Below the pieces are notes generated by a model that was not told the DNA's origin, did not search any database, and saw nothing but the letters and a program-made list of their open reading frames with translations. From Pontibacter aquaedesilientis (GTDB lineage Bacteria > Bacteroidota > Bacteroidia > Cytophagales > Hymenobacteraceae), in the NCBI RefSeq assembly GCF_014773225.1, contig NZ_JACXAJ010000008.1, forward strand, positions 1 to 64,000: a DNA stretch of 64,000 nt. The letters are read 5' to 3'. This document shows positions 1 through 6,974 of the stretch, one piece after another; within the stretch, counting starts at the first letter, position 1, and each line of letters opens with the position of its first letter. Made by a program: the position numbers and the translations under genes.

Positions 1-1
1 G

Positions 2-80
2 TCTGTTCTGTCATGGCTGTTACGAGTTAAGTCTGCAAACTTTAAAACGTACAGGAGCTATTGGCAGAACAGATTTTTTT
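2..80 (+). ncRNA. possible structured RNA or long terminator
   Basis: Three nested inverted repeats are visible: TCTGTTCTG (2-10) with CAGAACAGA (65-73), CTGTTACG (17-24) with CGTACAG (48-54, one bulged base), and AGTT (25-28) with AACT (38-41). The outer stem is followed at once by a run of T (74-80), as in an intrinsic terminator read on the plus strand. It may be the 3' end of a small RNA or the terminator of a gene left of the window. The fold is inferred by eye only. Confidence 0.3.
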
Positions 81-139
81 GTTTTACCCCCGCGTGCACT
101 ATCACGCAACTTGAGTTAATTAATATATCACCGTCTAAC

Positions 140-192
140 AAATAAGGGTACCCCCCCCTCAGGCAAATAAAAAGAGGGGGGTACCCTTATTT
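140..192. repeat. 17-bp perfect inverted repeat with C/G runs
   Basis: The left arm (140-156) and right arm (176-192) are perfect reverse complements, each holding AAATAAGGGTACCCCCC or its complement, around a 19-nt A-rich loop. The left C-run is two bases longer than its partner. There is no clean T-run after either arm, so a terminator role is possible but not typical. A protein-binding site or a recombination or replication site of the element is an alternative. Confidence 0.6.
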
Positions 193-426
193 GGTCTTAA
201 GGGACTATATAATCTCGGGCCGATTTTAACCTTTTGAGACAACTGTATTATCACCACCAAGACGTTTTGTCCTATTCAATTTGCTTCGGAATGATTTTTA
301 TTGTAGTGCTGCACTCAATCACCTTCAGCTTAGATACTGTTTTTAAACTTGTTTAAAACTGTTTTAACACTGTTTTTATACTGTGTTCTTTATAACCCTA
401 TCCTATGTTTCGATAAAATACCCACT

Positions 427-1233
427 TTATTTCTTTCTAAATCTGATGAGAGGTATTATCTCATTCTCGAGTTGTTCCAATATAGCAATTCGACCTTTAT
501 TCTCTCCGTTCTTAATGGCCCTACATTTAAGACGGTGATGCTTGGTGGGGTACTTTTCTTTTAGGTAGTCTTTGATATACCTACTTTTTGGAAAAACATC
601 AATCTTTTGGTACTTCTGTTTTGTGATTAAAAAACCTGCCCTATGAGCAGCTTGCCTTAACTCAGAGCATCGGCTTAATGACTTGCCAATCAGTTCAGAG
701 ATATAATGTACAGAGAGGCCGTTATAGTCAAAAACAGTCGAGGGTAGGCTTGGGTTGGTGCCGTTTACCCTATATTGTGGCACGAGCCTATTCCCTCTTC
801 TGTTTCTTTGCTTTGCATATTTTATGTGGTTGATTTTGCAACATACAATGGAAGCAAAAACAAACTCTCTGAAGTTTCTAAATGAATCAGTTTCAAACCA
901 AACGTATGTTTTATCGGGAATCTCAAGCTGAGAACATATTCTGTTGTAGCTCCTTATGAAGATGTAATTGGAAGATTCATTGTGACCAATCCAGTTAAGG
1001 GCTATAAGCTTGTTCAGGTGCTTTTTGAATGTCTTCCTACACTTAATACCTATATGCTCTCTCAGAGGCTTTATCAGCCTGCTATTGGCCTTTATTTTGC
1101 CAGAACATAACATCTTGAGAGCTACATATACCTTCAACTCTTCAATCAAACTAGCACGCTCTGCATGTAGGGCTAATTGTACAGGAATCCAGCTCTCTCT
1201 CTGATGAAAGAGGTTTGCTGCGTTGGCATCCAT
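427..1233 (-). CDS. hypothetical protein with two possible winged-helix segments
   Basis: I do not recognise the family of this 268-residue basic protein. The ATG at 1233 is preferred over the TTG one codon upstream. Two stretches read like winged helix-turn-helix DNA-binding segments: around residues 55-90 (K..F.KHL..L..L.WIG) and around 185-215 (YISELIGKSLSRCSELRQAA followed by HRAGFL). Its position directly after an excisionase-like HTH gene, 8 bp away on the same strand, fits a replication, mobilisation or regulatory protein of the integrated element. Base composition is AT-rich like its island neighbours. Function is not assigned. Confidence 0.6.
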   Translation of the reverse strand: MDANAANLFHQRESWIPVQLALHAERASLIEELKVYVALKMLCSGKIKANSRLIKPLREHIGIKCRKTFKKHLNKLIALNWIGHNESSNYIFIRSYNRICSQLEIPDKTYVWFETDSFRNFREFVFASIVCCKINHIKYAKQRNRRGNRLVPQYRVNGTNPSLPSTVFDYNGLSVHYISELIGKSLSRCSELRQAAHRAGFLITKQKYQKIDVFPKSRYIKDYLKEKYPTKHHRLKCRAIKNGENKGRIAILEQLENEIIPLIRFRKK

Positions 1234-1241
1234 CAATATAA

Positions 1242-1580
1242 CTAGGATGCTCTTCTCTTGCTGACTCTCATAATAGCCGAAGTTTCAGCTACTATCTCAG
1301 TTTGTGTTCTTTGGTATTGTCCTTTTACCCAAGCAATCAGGTCTTGCCTGTTGAAGTAAACCCTCTTACCTTTTTTGAAATGTGGGATTTCCCTTGTACT
1401 TGTCTTGCTATATATTGCGTGTTTGGATAGGCTAAGAAGAGCAGCGGCCTCAACTACAGTCATTATATCATTATTGGACTGTGACTTGTTCGTTAGGCTC
1501 AAATGCTCCTCAAAACGCAGTAGTATAGACTCTATTCTGCTTAAACGTTGCTCAATTATGGTGAACGGATTCTCTGTCAT
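1242..1580 (-). CDS. excisionase-family helix-turn-helix protein
   Basis: This 112-residue protein starts with a short coiled-coil-like segment (IEQRLSRIESILLRFEEHL, about residues 9-27) followed by a MerR/AlpA-like DNA-binding domain of the HTH_17 type (about residues 40-90: V.EAAALLSLSKHAIYSKTS, then an R/K-rich wing and RQDLIAWVKGQ). Such proteins are common in Bacteroidota integrative elements, where they act as excisionases or transcription regulators. Repeats of TATTTGCA lie just upstream of its start (1623-1650) and may be its operator. An ATG start at 1580 is used. The role as excisionase is inferred from family and context. Confidence 0.75.
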   Translation of the reverse strand: MTENPFTIIEQRLSRIESILLRFEEHLSLTNKSQSNNDIMTVVEAAALLSLSKHAIYSKTSTREIPHFKKGKRVYFNRQDLIAWVKGQYQRTQTEIVAETSAIMRVSKRRAS

Positions 1581-1622
1581 ACGCCTCTATCATTTGGTTC
1601 GGTACAAATGTCCGAAAGAGGG

Positions 1623-1650
1623 TATTTGCAAAATTTGCTAATTATTTGCA
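1623..1650. promoter_or_regulatory. repeated TATTTGCA boxes upstream of the HTH gene
   Basis: TATTTGCA occurs at 1623-1630 and again at 1643-1650, with AATTTGC between them at 1632-1638, so the three copies are spaced about one helical turn apart. They lie between the stop of the 260-residue gene and the start of the excisionase-like gene. The complement TGCAAATA also occurs at 4063-4070 near the tRNA end of the island. A binding site for the HTH protein is plausible but inferred. Confidence 0.4.
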
Positions 1651-2420
1651 GACAGATTTGTTTTGTTTTTTATAGCATCAAGCAATCTTTGTTTATGACG
1701 GTCTACTTCTTGACGTTCAATTGCACTTGCGTTTGACTCACTGTAGTTGCTTATATATTTAACCAGAAGCTGTCTTGTTCCAACTTTTTTGAACGTAGTT
1801 TCAAGTGCTCGGTGTAGTTCTTTTTGTCCTGTAAGATGCTTATAAATAAGGTACCCTAACTCACTCAATACGACAAGCATTATTGAGTATTCTTTTTTTA
1901 GTCTTACATCTGTGTACAGCTCCAGTATGATAGGATATATTTTCTTACCCTCATCTGTTAAGAGGTAATAGAAGTCAAACTCAGTAATGGTTGTGGGGGG
2001 ATGCTGTTGATGTGCTGTGTCTGCTTGATGATGAGGAGAGTTGACTTGTGTAGCTTTCTTGATTTTAGTTATTATCTCTCTCTGTAGATCAAATAGAGGA
2101 TACAAGTCCCAAGTTATAACACCTCCTAAAAGTTTGTCTGTATCAAGTATTTTTTCCTCACCACCTTTAGGGAATTTGATAACCTTCATAGGTAACTCCT
2201 TGCCCTGTTGAATGTATTGGTCCTCCAATTCGTTTATTCTGTCAGAATAACTTGCCTCTACTTGGTCTTTACGGTTTAGGGTGTGATAGTGTACCTCCTC
2301 TAACAGGGCTTTGAGTCTGTCTAATTTGTGATTTCCTGTAACATGGTCAATGTATGCTAATATCTCCAATCGGTCGAGTTCACCAGATTCTACAAATAGC
2401 AAAAACTCCTCTAGTTTCAC
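1638..2420 (-). CDS. hypothetical island protein, 260 aa
   Basis: I do not recognise this protein. It is predicted soluble, with charged helices at the N-terminus (EEFLLFVESGELDRLEILAY) and C-terminus and a low-complexity His/Gln/Pro linker near residues 125-142. The central part (about 143-215) is rich in hydrophobic helices without a clear membrane span. It lies on the same strand as all other island genes, with 57 bp to the HTH gene downstream and 26 bp to the membrane-protein gene upstream, so co-transcription is possible. No signal peptide or catalytic motif is visible. Confidence 0.6.
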   Translation of the reverse strand: MKLEEFLLFVESGELDRLEILAYIDHVTGNHKLDRLKALLEEVHYHTLNRKDQVEASYSDRINELEDQYIQQGKELPMKVIKFPKGGEEKILDTDKLLGGVITWDLYPLFDLQREIITKIKKATQVNSPHHQADTAHQQHPPTTITEFDFYYLLTDEGKKIYPIILELYTDVRLKKEYSIMLVVLSELGYLIYKHLTGQKELHRALETTFKKVGTRQLLVKYISNYSESNASAIERQEVDRHKQRLLDAIKNKTNLSANN

Positions 2421-2446
2421 CTTGGTTTAGTTGTTAACAGATTTAC

Positions 2447-2950
2447 CTAACTTATATTAATTTTTTTCTGCATCTCTAAAATTTTGCTTAAAATAAGTAA
2501 GCACCTCCATAACGTCAATACAATAATTACTAATCCAAGGATATTATAGAAATAAAGAGCAAACCTGTATTTCTCGGGAAGACCAAGTTTTAATGAAAAT
2601 CCAATTATCGATATTATGATTAATGATTTTATGCAGTTTTTAAGATGTTTTACGGTCTCAAAATAGAGCGATGATGCGAAGAACAGTTTAAATGTTGATT
2701 GCTCTTCTCTAAAGTTTTCTTGGGTTACATCGGAGCCACTTTTGAATGTTATTAAAACTGTTAGTAACGTCAGTATAAACCCTGAACTAGTCAAGCTTAT
2801 GGTAGATAAATCAGAGGCCATTGGCAAATAATGGGACTCCTGTGGAAGGGGGAGAATTTTCTTTAGGTAAAACCAGAATACGGTAGCTGCTATAGTGATA
2901 GCAATCGTGTAGTCCCAAAACAGAGGTCTTATAAAGTACTTATCTAGCAT
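2447..2950 (-). CDS. four-helix membrane protein, candidate phage-exclusion effector
   Basis: This 167-residue protein has four likely membrane segments, at about residues 13-29, 51-69, 107-121 and 130-154, with a charged amphipathic stretch between the second and third. That plan matches RexB of phage lambda and KwaA of Kiwa, small inner-membrane effectors of two-gene exclusion systems. Segment two (SSGFILTLLTVLITFKSGSD) is similar in character to the RexB segment that precedes its own charged loop. The gene starts 2 bp after the stop of the 319-residue soluble gene, so the two are surely translated together. The similarity is by layout and by eye; sequence homology is unproven. Confidence 0.7.
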   Translation of the reverse strand: MLDKYFIRPLFWDYTIAITIAATVFWFYLKKILPLPQESHYLPMASDLSTISLTSSGFILTLLTVLITFKSGSDVTQENFREEQSTFKLFFASSLYFETVKHLKNCIKSLIIISIIGFSLKLGLPEKYRFALYFYNILGLVIIVLTLWRCLLILSKILEMQKKINIS

Positions 2951-2952
2951 AA

Positions 2953-3912
2953 TTATAGGTCAGACATAAACTCATTAAACTCCTCATGAATCAGCTCATA
3001 CCACTGTCTGCTGCTCTTAATTGATTTTAAATTAACCTCTTTTAAAACTTCCTTTTTTCCTTTGAGTAGATTAAATACCTCCTCCTTTCCTTCTACATCT
3101 TCATATTTAACCACAAAATTATCGAAACAATCAATATTATATGGTCTAGTTTTAAAAGCGTTGAGAAGGTCCAAGAACATTTTGTTACCCTCATTATTTA
3201 TCTCTGAACTAGTATACGCCCTGCCTGGAGTTTGAAAAAGAGCTTCTAACTTCAGAAATTTTGGATGTACCAGATTTCCGAGGTTATTCAATCCTGTAAA
3301 ATATTTACCCACAAGTGTTTTATCCATCTGTACGAAGTTCTTGGGTTGAATCTTAATATCCATATTAAGAACGTTTTTAAGATTTCTCAACGTGTCATCG
3401 ATAGAAGTTTCCATGAACATCTCAACCTCTGTTGCTTTGGATTTTCTTAGTGTTTGATAAGAAACATTCCTAAGGTAATATTCAATATCCGAAATTCGAG
3501 GTCCGTGATGATTATACTCAACACAAATTACACTCTTATTCCTGCTGAAGTCTATAAAGAAGTGTGTTTCTTCGGCAACGGTTCCTATACTTGAAAGAGG
3601 GACTAGTTTATAATCATCAACAGGCTTAAGTTTAGGTACTCGTCCTGGTCTTAGGAGTGCAATTGAGCACCGAATCCTTCTTTCTCGATGCATAATAATA
3701 GCACTCGTCATAAAAAGCTCTCTCCTTTCTTCTTGGGGACGATTTTGATTCCTGTCTATTAGATGTCCTTTACCTGCATGCTTTTGTACTGATATATATG
3801 TTATTACATCTTTTAATATGGAATTATGGTCTTCATTCGAACCTTTAAATGGTGTGAATCCTAACGAGTAGAAGTGAAATTTTATAGGTGTTAAATTTTT
3901 CGATTGTTCCAT
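2953..3912 (-). CDS. soluble partner of the membrane protein, candidate RexA/KwaB-like sensor
   Basis: The ATG at 3912 gives 319 residues; a TTG at 3939 would add nine. No signal peptide or membrane segment is seen. A conserved-looking core at about residues 117-147 (THFFIDFSRNKSVICVEYNH then HGPRISDIEYYL) recalls the RexA stretch in which a beta strand pair is followed by a GP..SDL..FL segment. The N-terminus (KFHFYSLGF, residues 11-19) may be a beta strand of the same fold. Together with the downstream four-helix membrane protein it forms a two-gene unit at the tRNA end of a mobile element, a typical place for anti-phage genes. The function is inference and needs profile and structure comparison. 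Confidence 0.65.
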   Translation of the reverse strand: MEQSKNLTPIKFHFYSLGFTPFKGSNEDHNSILKDVITYISVQKHAGKGHLIDRNQNRPQEERRELFMTSAIIMHRERRIRCSIALLRPGRVPKLKPVDDYKLVPLSSIGTVAEETHFFIDFSRNKSVICVEYNHHGPRISDIEYYLRNVSYQTLRKSKATEVEMFMETSIDDTLRNLKNVLNMDIKIQPKNFVQMDKTLVGKYFTGLNNLGNLVHPKFLKLEALFQTPGRAYTSSEINNEGNKMFLDLLNAFKTRPYNIDCFDNFVVKYEDVEGKEEVFNLLKGKKEVLKEVNLKSIKSSRQWYELIHEEFNEFMSDL

Positions 3913-4040
3913 AACGTTAACTGGGGTAGTCAAAAGCAATTTTATCAGGTCTATGAACTACCCACTAAAGTATAGTATTATAACTACTTGTGCTAATATA
4001 TGAATTATAATATGCTATCAGTGAATACCAGTGTCAGTCA

Positions 4041-4070
4041 TGCAGTTTGTATGCAAATTGTATGCAAATA
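4041..4070. repeat. TATGCAAAT direct repeats near the attachment end
   Basis: TATGCAAAT occurs at 4050-4058 and 4061-4069, an 11-bp period, preceded by the related TGCAGTTTG at 4041-4049. They sit about 50 bp from the tRNA 3' end, in the position expected for arm-type binding sites of an integrase or excisionase. The octamer TGCAAATA is shared, in opposite orientation, with the boxes at 1623-1650. Confidence 0.4.
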
Positions 4071-4106
4071 AAAAAAGCCACTTAACAGTTTTACCTGTAA
4101 GTGGCT
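4068..4106 (-). terminator. terminator after tRNA-Arg
   Basis: The arms AGCCACTTA (4076-4084) and TAAGTGGCT (4098-4106) pair perfectly and are extended by an ACAG/CTGT pairing with a small bulge. On the minus strand the hairpin is followed by a T-run (the A-run at 4068-4076). It lies just downstream of the tRNA gene, so it should end the tRNA transcript. Confidence 0.75.
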
Positions 4107-4116
4107 GATTTTCAAG

Positions 4117-4190
4117 TGGTCGCGAAGGGAGTCGAACCCCTAACCTTCTGATTCGTAGTCAGATGCTCTATCCAGTTGAGCTACGTGACC
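4117..4190 (-). tRNA. tRNA-Arg (ACG)
   Basis: The complementary strand folds as a cloverleaf: acceptor GGTCACG/CGCGACC, D-stem GCTC/GAGC, anticodon stem TCTGA/TCAGA with loop CTACGAA, and T-arm AGGGG-TTCGACT-CCCTT. The anticodon ACG (4154-4156) reads CGU/CGC/CGA arginine codons after inosine modification. The discriminator is A and CCA is not encoded. The acceptor has one A5-C68 mismatch and the T-stem one G-U pair, both involving the 3' half, which faces the AT-rich island. This fits a gene whose 3' end was rebuilt by integration of the element. Confidence 0.93.
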
Positions 4191-4257
4191 ATTCCGTTAT
4201 TGTGATGCAAAGTAAAGGCCTTTTTTCTTGCAATGCAAGCCCCCAGGCGAATTTTTC

Positions 4258-4986
4258 TTAATTTTTAGCTGTCGCTTTTCGCAATGCTTTCTTCAAGGCC
4301 TGGTCGAACACAAAGTAAAGGCCGCCTATCGAAATGATTATCAGGGATATCATGAGCAGCTGGCTGCCTTTGTTGCTGCCTGGGTCCTGCAATAATTTTA
4401 TGACGTCGCTGGCCTGCGTGCCTACCCAATAGAAGAAAAGTGTGCGCGGCAGCATGCCCACCATACTCGCAATGAAGAACCTGACCTTGTCTACCTGCAG
4501 CAGCGAAAGCACAAAATTCATGAGCGCAAAAGGGAGCACCGGCGATATACGGGTCAGGAAAATCAGGCTCCAGCTCTGGTCGCGCAATTCCTGCATGAGG
4601 TACTTGGTCTTCTCGAAGCGGTTTAAGAAGTTCATCATCTTGCCATGATCGATCAGGCGGGCCAGGGTATAGCCGATGAGCGAGGCAATGCCATACGACA
4701 CCACAACCCCCGCAAAGCCCGGCCAGCCTAGGTAGAAGCCGCTCACCAGGGCCACAAAAGTAGTTGGGGTGAGCGCAAGCGACATCGTAACGGAGATCAC
4801 CACAAAATAAAGCAGCATCTGGGGCCAGCTCAGGTCCCGCAGCAGGTCCTGGTATTGGTATAGAAAAACCGCCGCCGTAGAGCTCACCACCAGCGGCACA
4901 GCTACCAGCAGCAGCATAGAAACAAACGAAGAAGCATTTTCCCGTATAAAGGTCCGCAACATGGACAGTTTTAGCATAGAACTCAT
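4258..4986 (-). CDS. TVP38/TMEM64 (VTT-domain) membrane protein
   Basis: This 242-residue integral membrane protein carries the VTT/SNARE-associated domain. After an N-terminal membrane segment (about 20-45) comes a hydrophobic core with the typical re-entrant motif: TPTTFVALVSGFYLGWPGF near residues 75-93, then LTRISPVLPFALMNFVLSL near 145-163 and a C-terminal membrane helix. Relatives (DedA, YdjX/YdjZ, TMEM41B) move lipids across membranes or support proton-dependent transport, but the substrate here is unknown. It is the first backbone gene beside the tRNA, transcribed away from the divergent transsulfuration gene. Confidence 0.85.
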   Translation of the reverse strand: MSSMLKLSMLRTFIRENASSFVSMLLLVAVPLVVSSTAAVFLYQYQDLLRDLSWPQMLLYFVVISVTMSLALTPTTFVALVSGFYLGWPGFAGVVVSYGIASLIGYTLARLIDHGKMMNFLNRFEKTKYLMQELRDQSWSLIFLTRISPVLPFALMNFVLSLLQVDKVRFFIASMVGMLPRTLFFYWVGTQASDVIKLLQDPGSNKGSQLLMISLIIISIGGLYFVFDQALKKALRKATAKN

Positions 4987-5146
4987 GTTTTTAGAAGATG
5001 GCTATACCTGAAGCCATACGCAAAGTTGAAGAAGGTATACGTAAGAACAGAAAAGCAAAAGCTTTTGAAAGCATTCAGACGGTCCTGCCTCCTGGAAAGT
5101 AAATTTATTAACTTGCAGCATACCATTCACACTTAATGATAAAACT

Positions 5147-6286
5147 ATGAAATTCGGAACGAAAGCTATACATGCCGGTGTGGAGCCGGACCCAACCACA
5201 GGCGCCATCATGACGCCAATCTACCAGACGTCAACCTACGTGCAGCGGTCGCCGGGCGATCACAAAGGGTACGAGTACTCACGCTCGCACAACCCCACCC
5301 GCACAGCCCTGCAGAACGCTTTAGCAGAGTTGGAGAACGGTCAGCATGGCCTCTGCTACGCGTCAGGTATGGCGGCCATCGACGGCATCATCAGAATGCT
5401 GAAACCAGGTGATGAGGTAATCTCTACGAACGATCTGTATGGCGGCAGTTACCGCATTTTCACCAAGATATTCCAGGATTACGGCCTCAAGTTCCACTTC
5501 ACCGATATGAGCGACCTGAACAATGTTGAGTCGCTGGTGAATGAAAATACCCGAATGATCTGGGTGGAAACACCAACCAACCCCTTGCTCAACATCATCG
5601 ACATAAAAGGCTGCGCCGAAGTCGCCAAGAAGCATAACCTCCTGCTGGTAGCTGACAATACGTTTGCGACGCCATTTCTGCAAAACCCGCTCGACCTGGG
5701 CGCTGATATTGTGATGCACTCGCTTACCAAGTACATGGCCGGCCACTCTGACGTGGTGATGGGCGCTGCGATTGTGAAGGATGACGAACTGCACAAGAAA
5801 CTGGCCTTTATCCAGAATGCCTGCGGCAGTGTTCCAGGGCCGCAGGACTGCTTTCTGGTGCTACGTGGCATCAAGACGCTGCACGTGCGTATGGAGCGCC
5901 ACTGCGAGAACGGCCGTGCCGTAGCACAATACCTCAAAAACCACCCGAAGGTAGAGAAGGTGATGTGGCCTGGTCTTCCGGATCATCCGAGTCACCACAT
6001 AGCCAAGGAGCAGATGCGCTCTTACGGCGGTATGATTTCGTTTGTGCTGAAAGGCGATCAGATGGACGATGCCATTAAGGTGCTCGAACGCTTCAAGTAT
6101 TTCACGCTGGCCGAGTCGCTGGGCGGAGTAGAGTCACTGTGCGGTCACCCGGCCTCCATGACGCATGCCAGCATACCGAGTGAGGAGCGCCAGAAAGCCG
6201 GCCTGAGTGATTCGCTGATTCGCCTGAGCGTGGGTATAGAAGACATCGAAGACCTGCTGGCCGACCTGGAGCAGGCCATCGGCTAG
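5147..6286 (+). CDS. metB: cystathionine gamma-synthase or gamma-lyase (PLP)
   Basis: This 379-residue protein is a full-length Cys/Met-metabolism PLP enzyme. Seen motifs are the N-terminal TKAIHAG, YEYSRSHNPTR (phosphate and substrate binding), ASGMAAI, VADNTFATPF and HSLTKYMAGHSD with the PLP lysine at residue 195, plus the C-terminal SLGGVESL and RLSVGIED. The enzyme either joins an activated homoserine with cysteine to form cystathionine for methionine synthesis, or cleaves cystathionine to cysteine. The family is hard to divide by sequence alone, so the symbol is tentative. It stands alone with a terminator directly downstream (6305-6343). Confidence 0.9.
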   Translation: MKFGTKAIHAGVEPDPTTGAIMTPIYQTSTYVQRSPGDHKGYEYSRSHNPTRTALQNALAELENGQHGLCYASGMAAIDGIIRMLKPGDEVISTNDLYGGSYRIFTKIFQDYGLKFHFTDMSDLNNVESLVNENTRMIWVETPTNPLLNIIDIKGCAEVAKKHNLLLVADNTFATPFLQNPLDLGADIVMHSLTKYMAGHSDVVMGAAIVKDDELHKKLAFIQNACGSVPGPQDCFLVLRGIKTLHVRMERHCENGRAVAQYLKNHPKVEKVMWPGLPDHPSHHIAKEQMRSYGGMISFVLKGDQMDDAIKVLERFKYFTLAESLGGVESLCGHPASMTHASIPSEERQKAGLSDSLIRLSVGIEDIEDLLADLEQAIG

Positions 6287-6304
6287 TTGCGTCTGAACCT
6301 TTGC

Positions 6305-6343
6305 AAAAAAGCCGTTTCGGGTTAAACCGGAATGGCTTTTTTT
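6305..6343 (+). terminator. terminator after the transsulfuration gene
   Basis: AGCCGTTTCGG (6310-6320) pairs with CCGGAATGGCT (6328-6338), with one G-U and one mismatch, flanked by A6 on the left and T7 on the right, so it can work in both directions. Confidence 0.8.
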
Positions 6344-6371
6344 GTAAATTATCGGCTCAAACAGGTATAGA

Positions 6372-6881
6372 TTGAAAAATACACAGGTCATATTCCGGGA
6401 GCGACAGCGATTCAGGCAGTTCTGGCTATGGGCGCTCATAATAGGTATAGCCGCCATCTTCTGGGCCGGGTTTGTATACCAGGTGGTACTGGGCGGAGCT
6501 TTCGGCAACAGACCGGTGACGGATGTGCAGCTGAGCATTATGCTGGCGCTCATCGGTTTTGGGCTGCCTTTTTTCTTTTACTGGATGTCGATGACAACAG
6601 AGGTGCAAACCGGTATGCTCTATGTTCGGTTCAAGCCATTTCACCTGAAGCCGGTGCGTATACCTTTGCACACCGTTCGGGATTACGAGAAAGTAACCTA
6701 CAGCCCTATCAGCGACTATGGCGGCTGGGGTATCCGGTGGGGCGCCAAAGGCAAAGCCTACAGCATGTCGGGCAGGGAAGGGGTGCTGCTGCATTTCTAT
6801 AACCAGCAGCCGCTGCTGGTTGGCTCGCAGCGGGCCAAAGAACTGTTCAGGGCAATCGAGCAGGCCAAAGTGTCTGGCTAA
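6372..6881 (+). CDS. hypothetical membrane protein with PH-like C-terminus
   Basis: The 169-residue protein begins with TTG at 6372; no ATG occurs before the second membrane helix, so the TTG start is needed. Two membrane segments (about 16-38 and 57-77) are followed by a soluble beta-rich tail (TEVQTGMLYVRFKPF, IPLHTVRDYE, YGGWGIRWGAKGKAYSMSGR, GVLLHF), a pattern typical of DUF6141 and bacterial PH-like proteins. The word GGWGIRW followed by a ligand-like G.GV.L is common to that group. It lies between two hairpins and seems to form its own unit. No specific role can be named. Confidence 0.7.
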   Translation: MKNTQVIFRERQRFRQFWLWALIIGIAAIFWAGFVYQVVLGGAFGNRPVTDVQLSIMLALIGFGLPFFFYWMSMTTEVQTGMLYVRFKPFHLKPVRIPLHTVRDYEKVTYSPISDYGGWGIRWGAKGKAYSMSGREGVLLHFYNQQPLLVGSQRAKELFRAIEQAKVSG

Positions 6882-6914
6882 GGACTGGGGAATAAAGCAG
6901 ACAGGTATAGGCAT

Positions 6915-6959
6915 AACAGCAAAGGCCGCTACTCGGGGTGAGTAACGGCCTTTGCTGTT
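6915..6959. terminator. two-way terminator, 20-bp stem
   Basis: The arms 6915-6934 and 6940-6959 pair over 20 positions with one mismatch (AACAGCAAAGGCCG and complement) around a five-base loop. It sits between convergent genes and lacks a clear T-run outside the stem, though the stem itself ends in A/T-rich pairs. Confidence 0.65.
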
Positions 6960-6974
6960 GATCAGGTATAAAAA

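Larger units (their letters stand above)
1..426. other. non-coding left part of the island
   Basis: No convincing gene is present in this AT-rich stretch. It holds two structured segments, described separately: a nested inverted repeat ending in a T-run (2-80) and a 17-bp G/C-run hairpin (140-192). The rest, 193-426, is downstream of the minus-strand gene at 427-1233 and shows no clear signal. A small plus-strand open frame at 349-564 overlaps that gene's 3' end and looks like an antisense artefact. Confidence 0.5.

Noticed and set aside
349-564. Plus-strand 71-codon frame with a hydrophobic N-terminus at the island edge
   Set aside because: It overlaps the 3' end of the 268-residue gene and has no supporting signal; AT-rich sequence easily gives such frames.
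4987-5146. Possible SAM-type riboswitch before the transsulfuration gene
   Set aside because: The leader is short and I see no conserved paired core; only a small CAAAAGCTTTTG palindrome is present.
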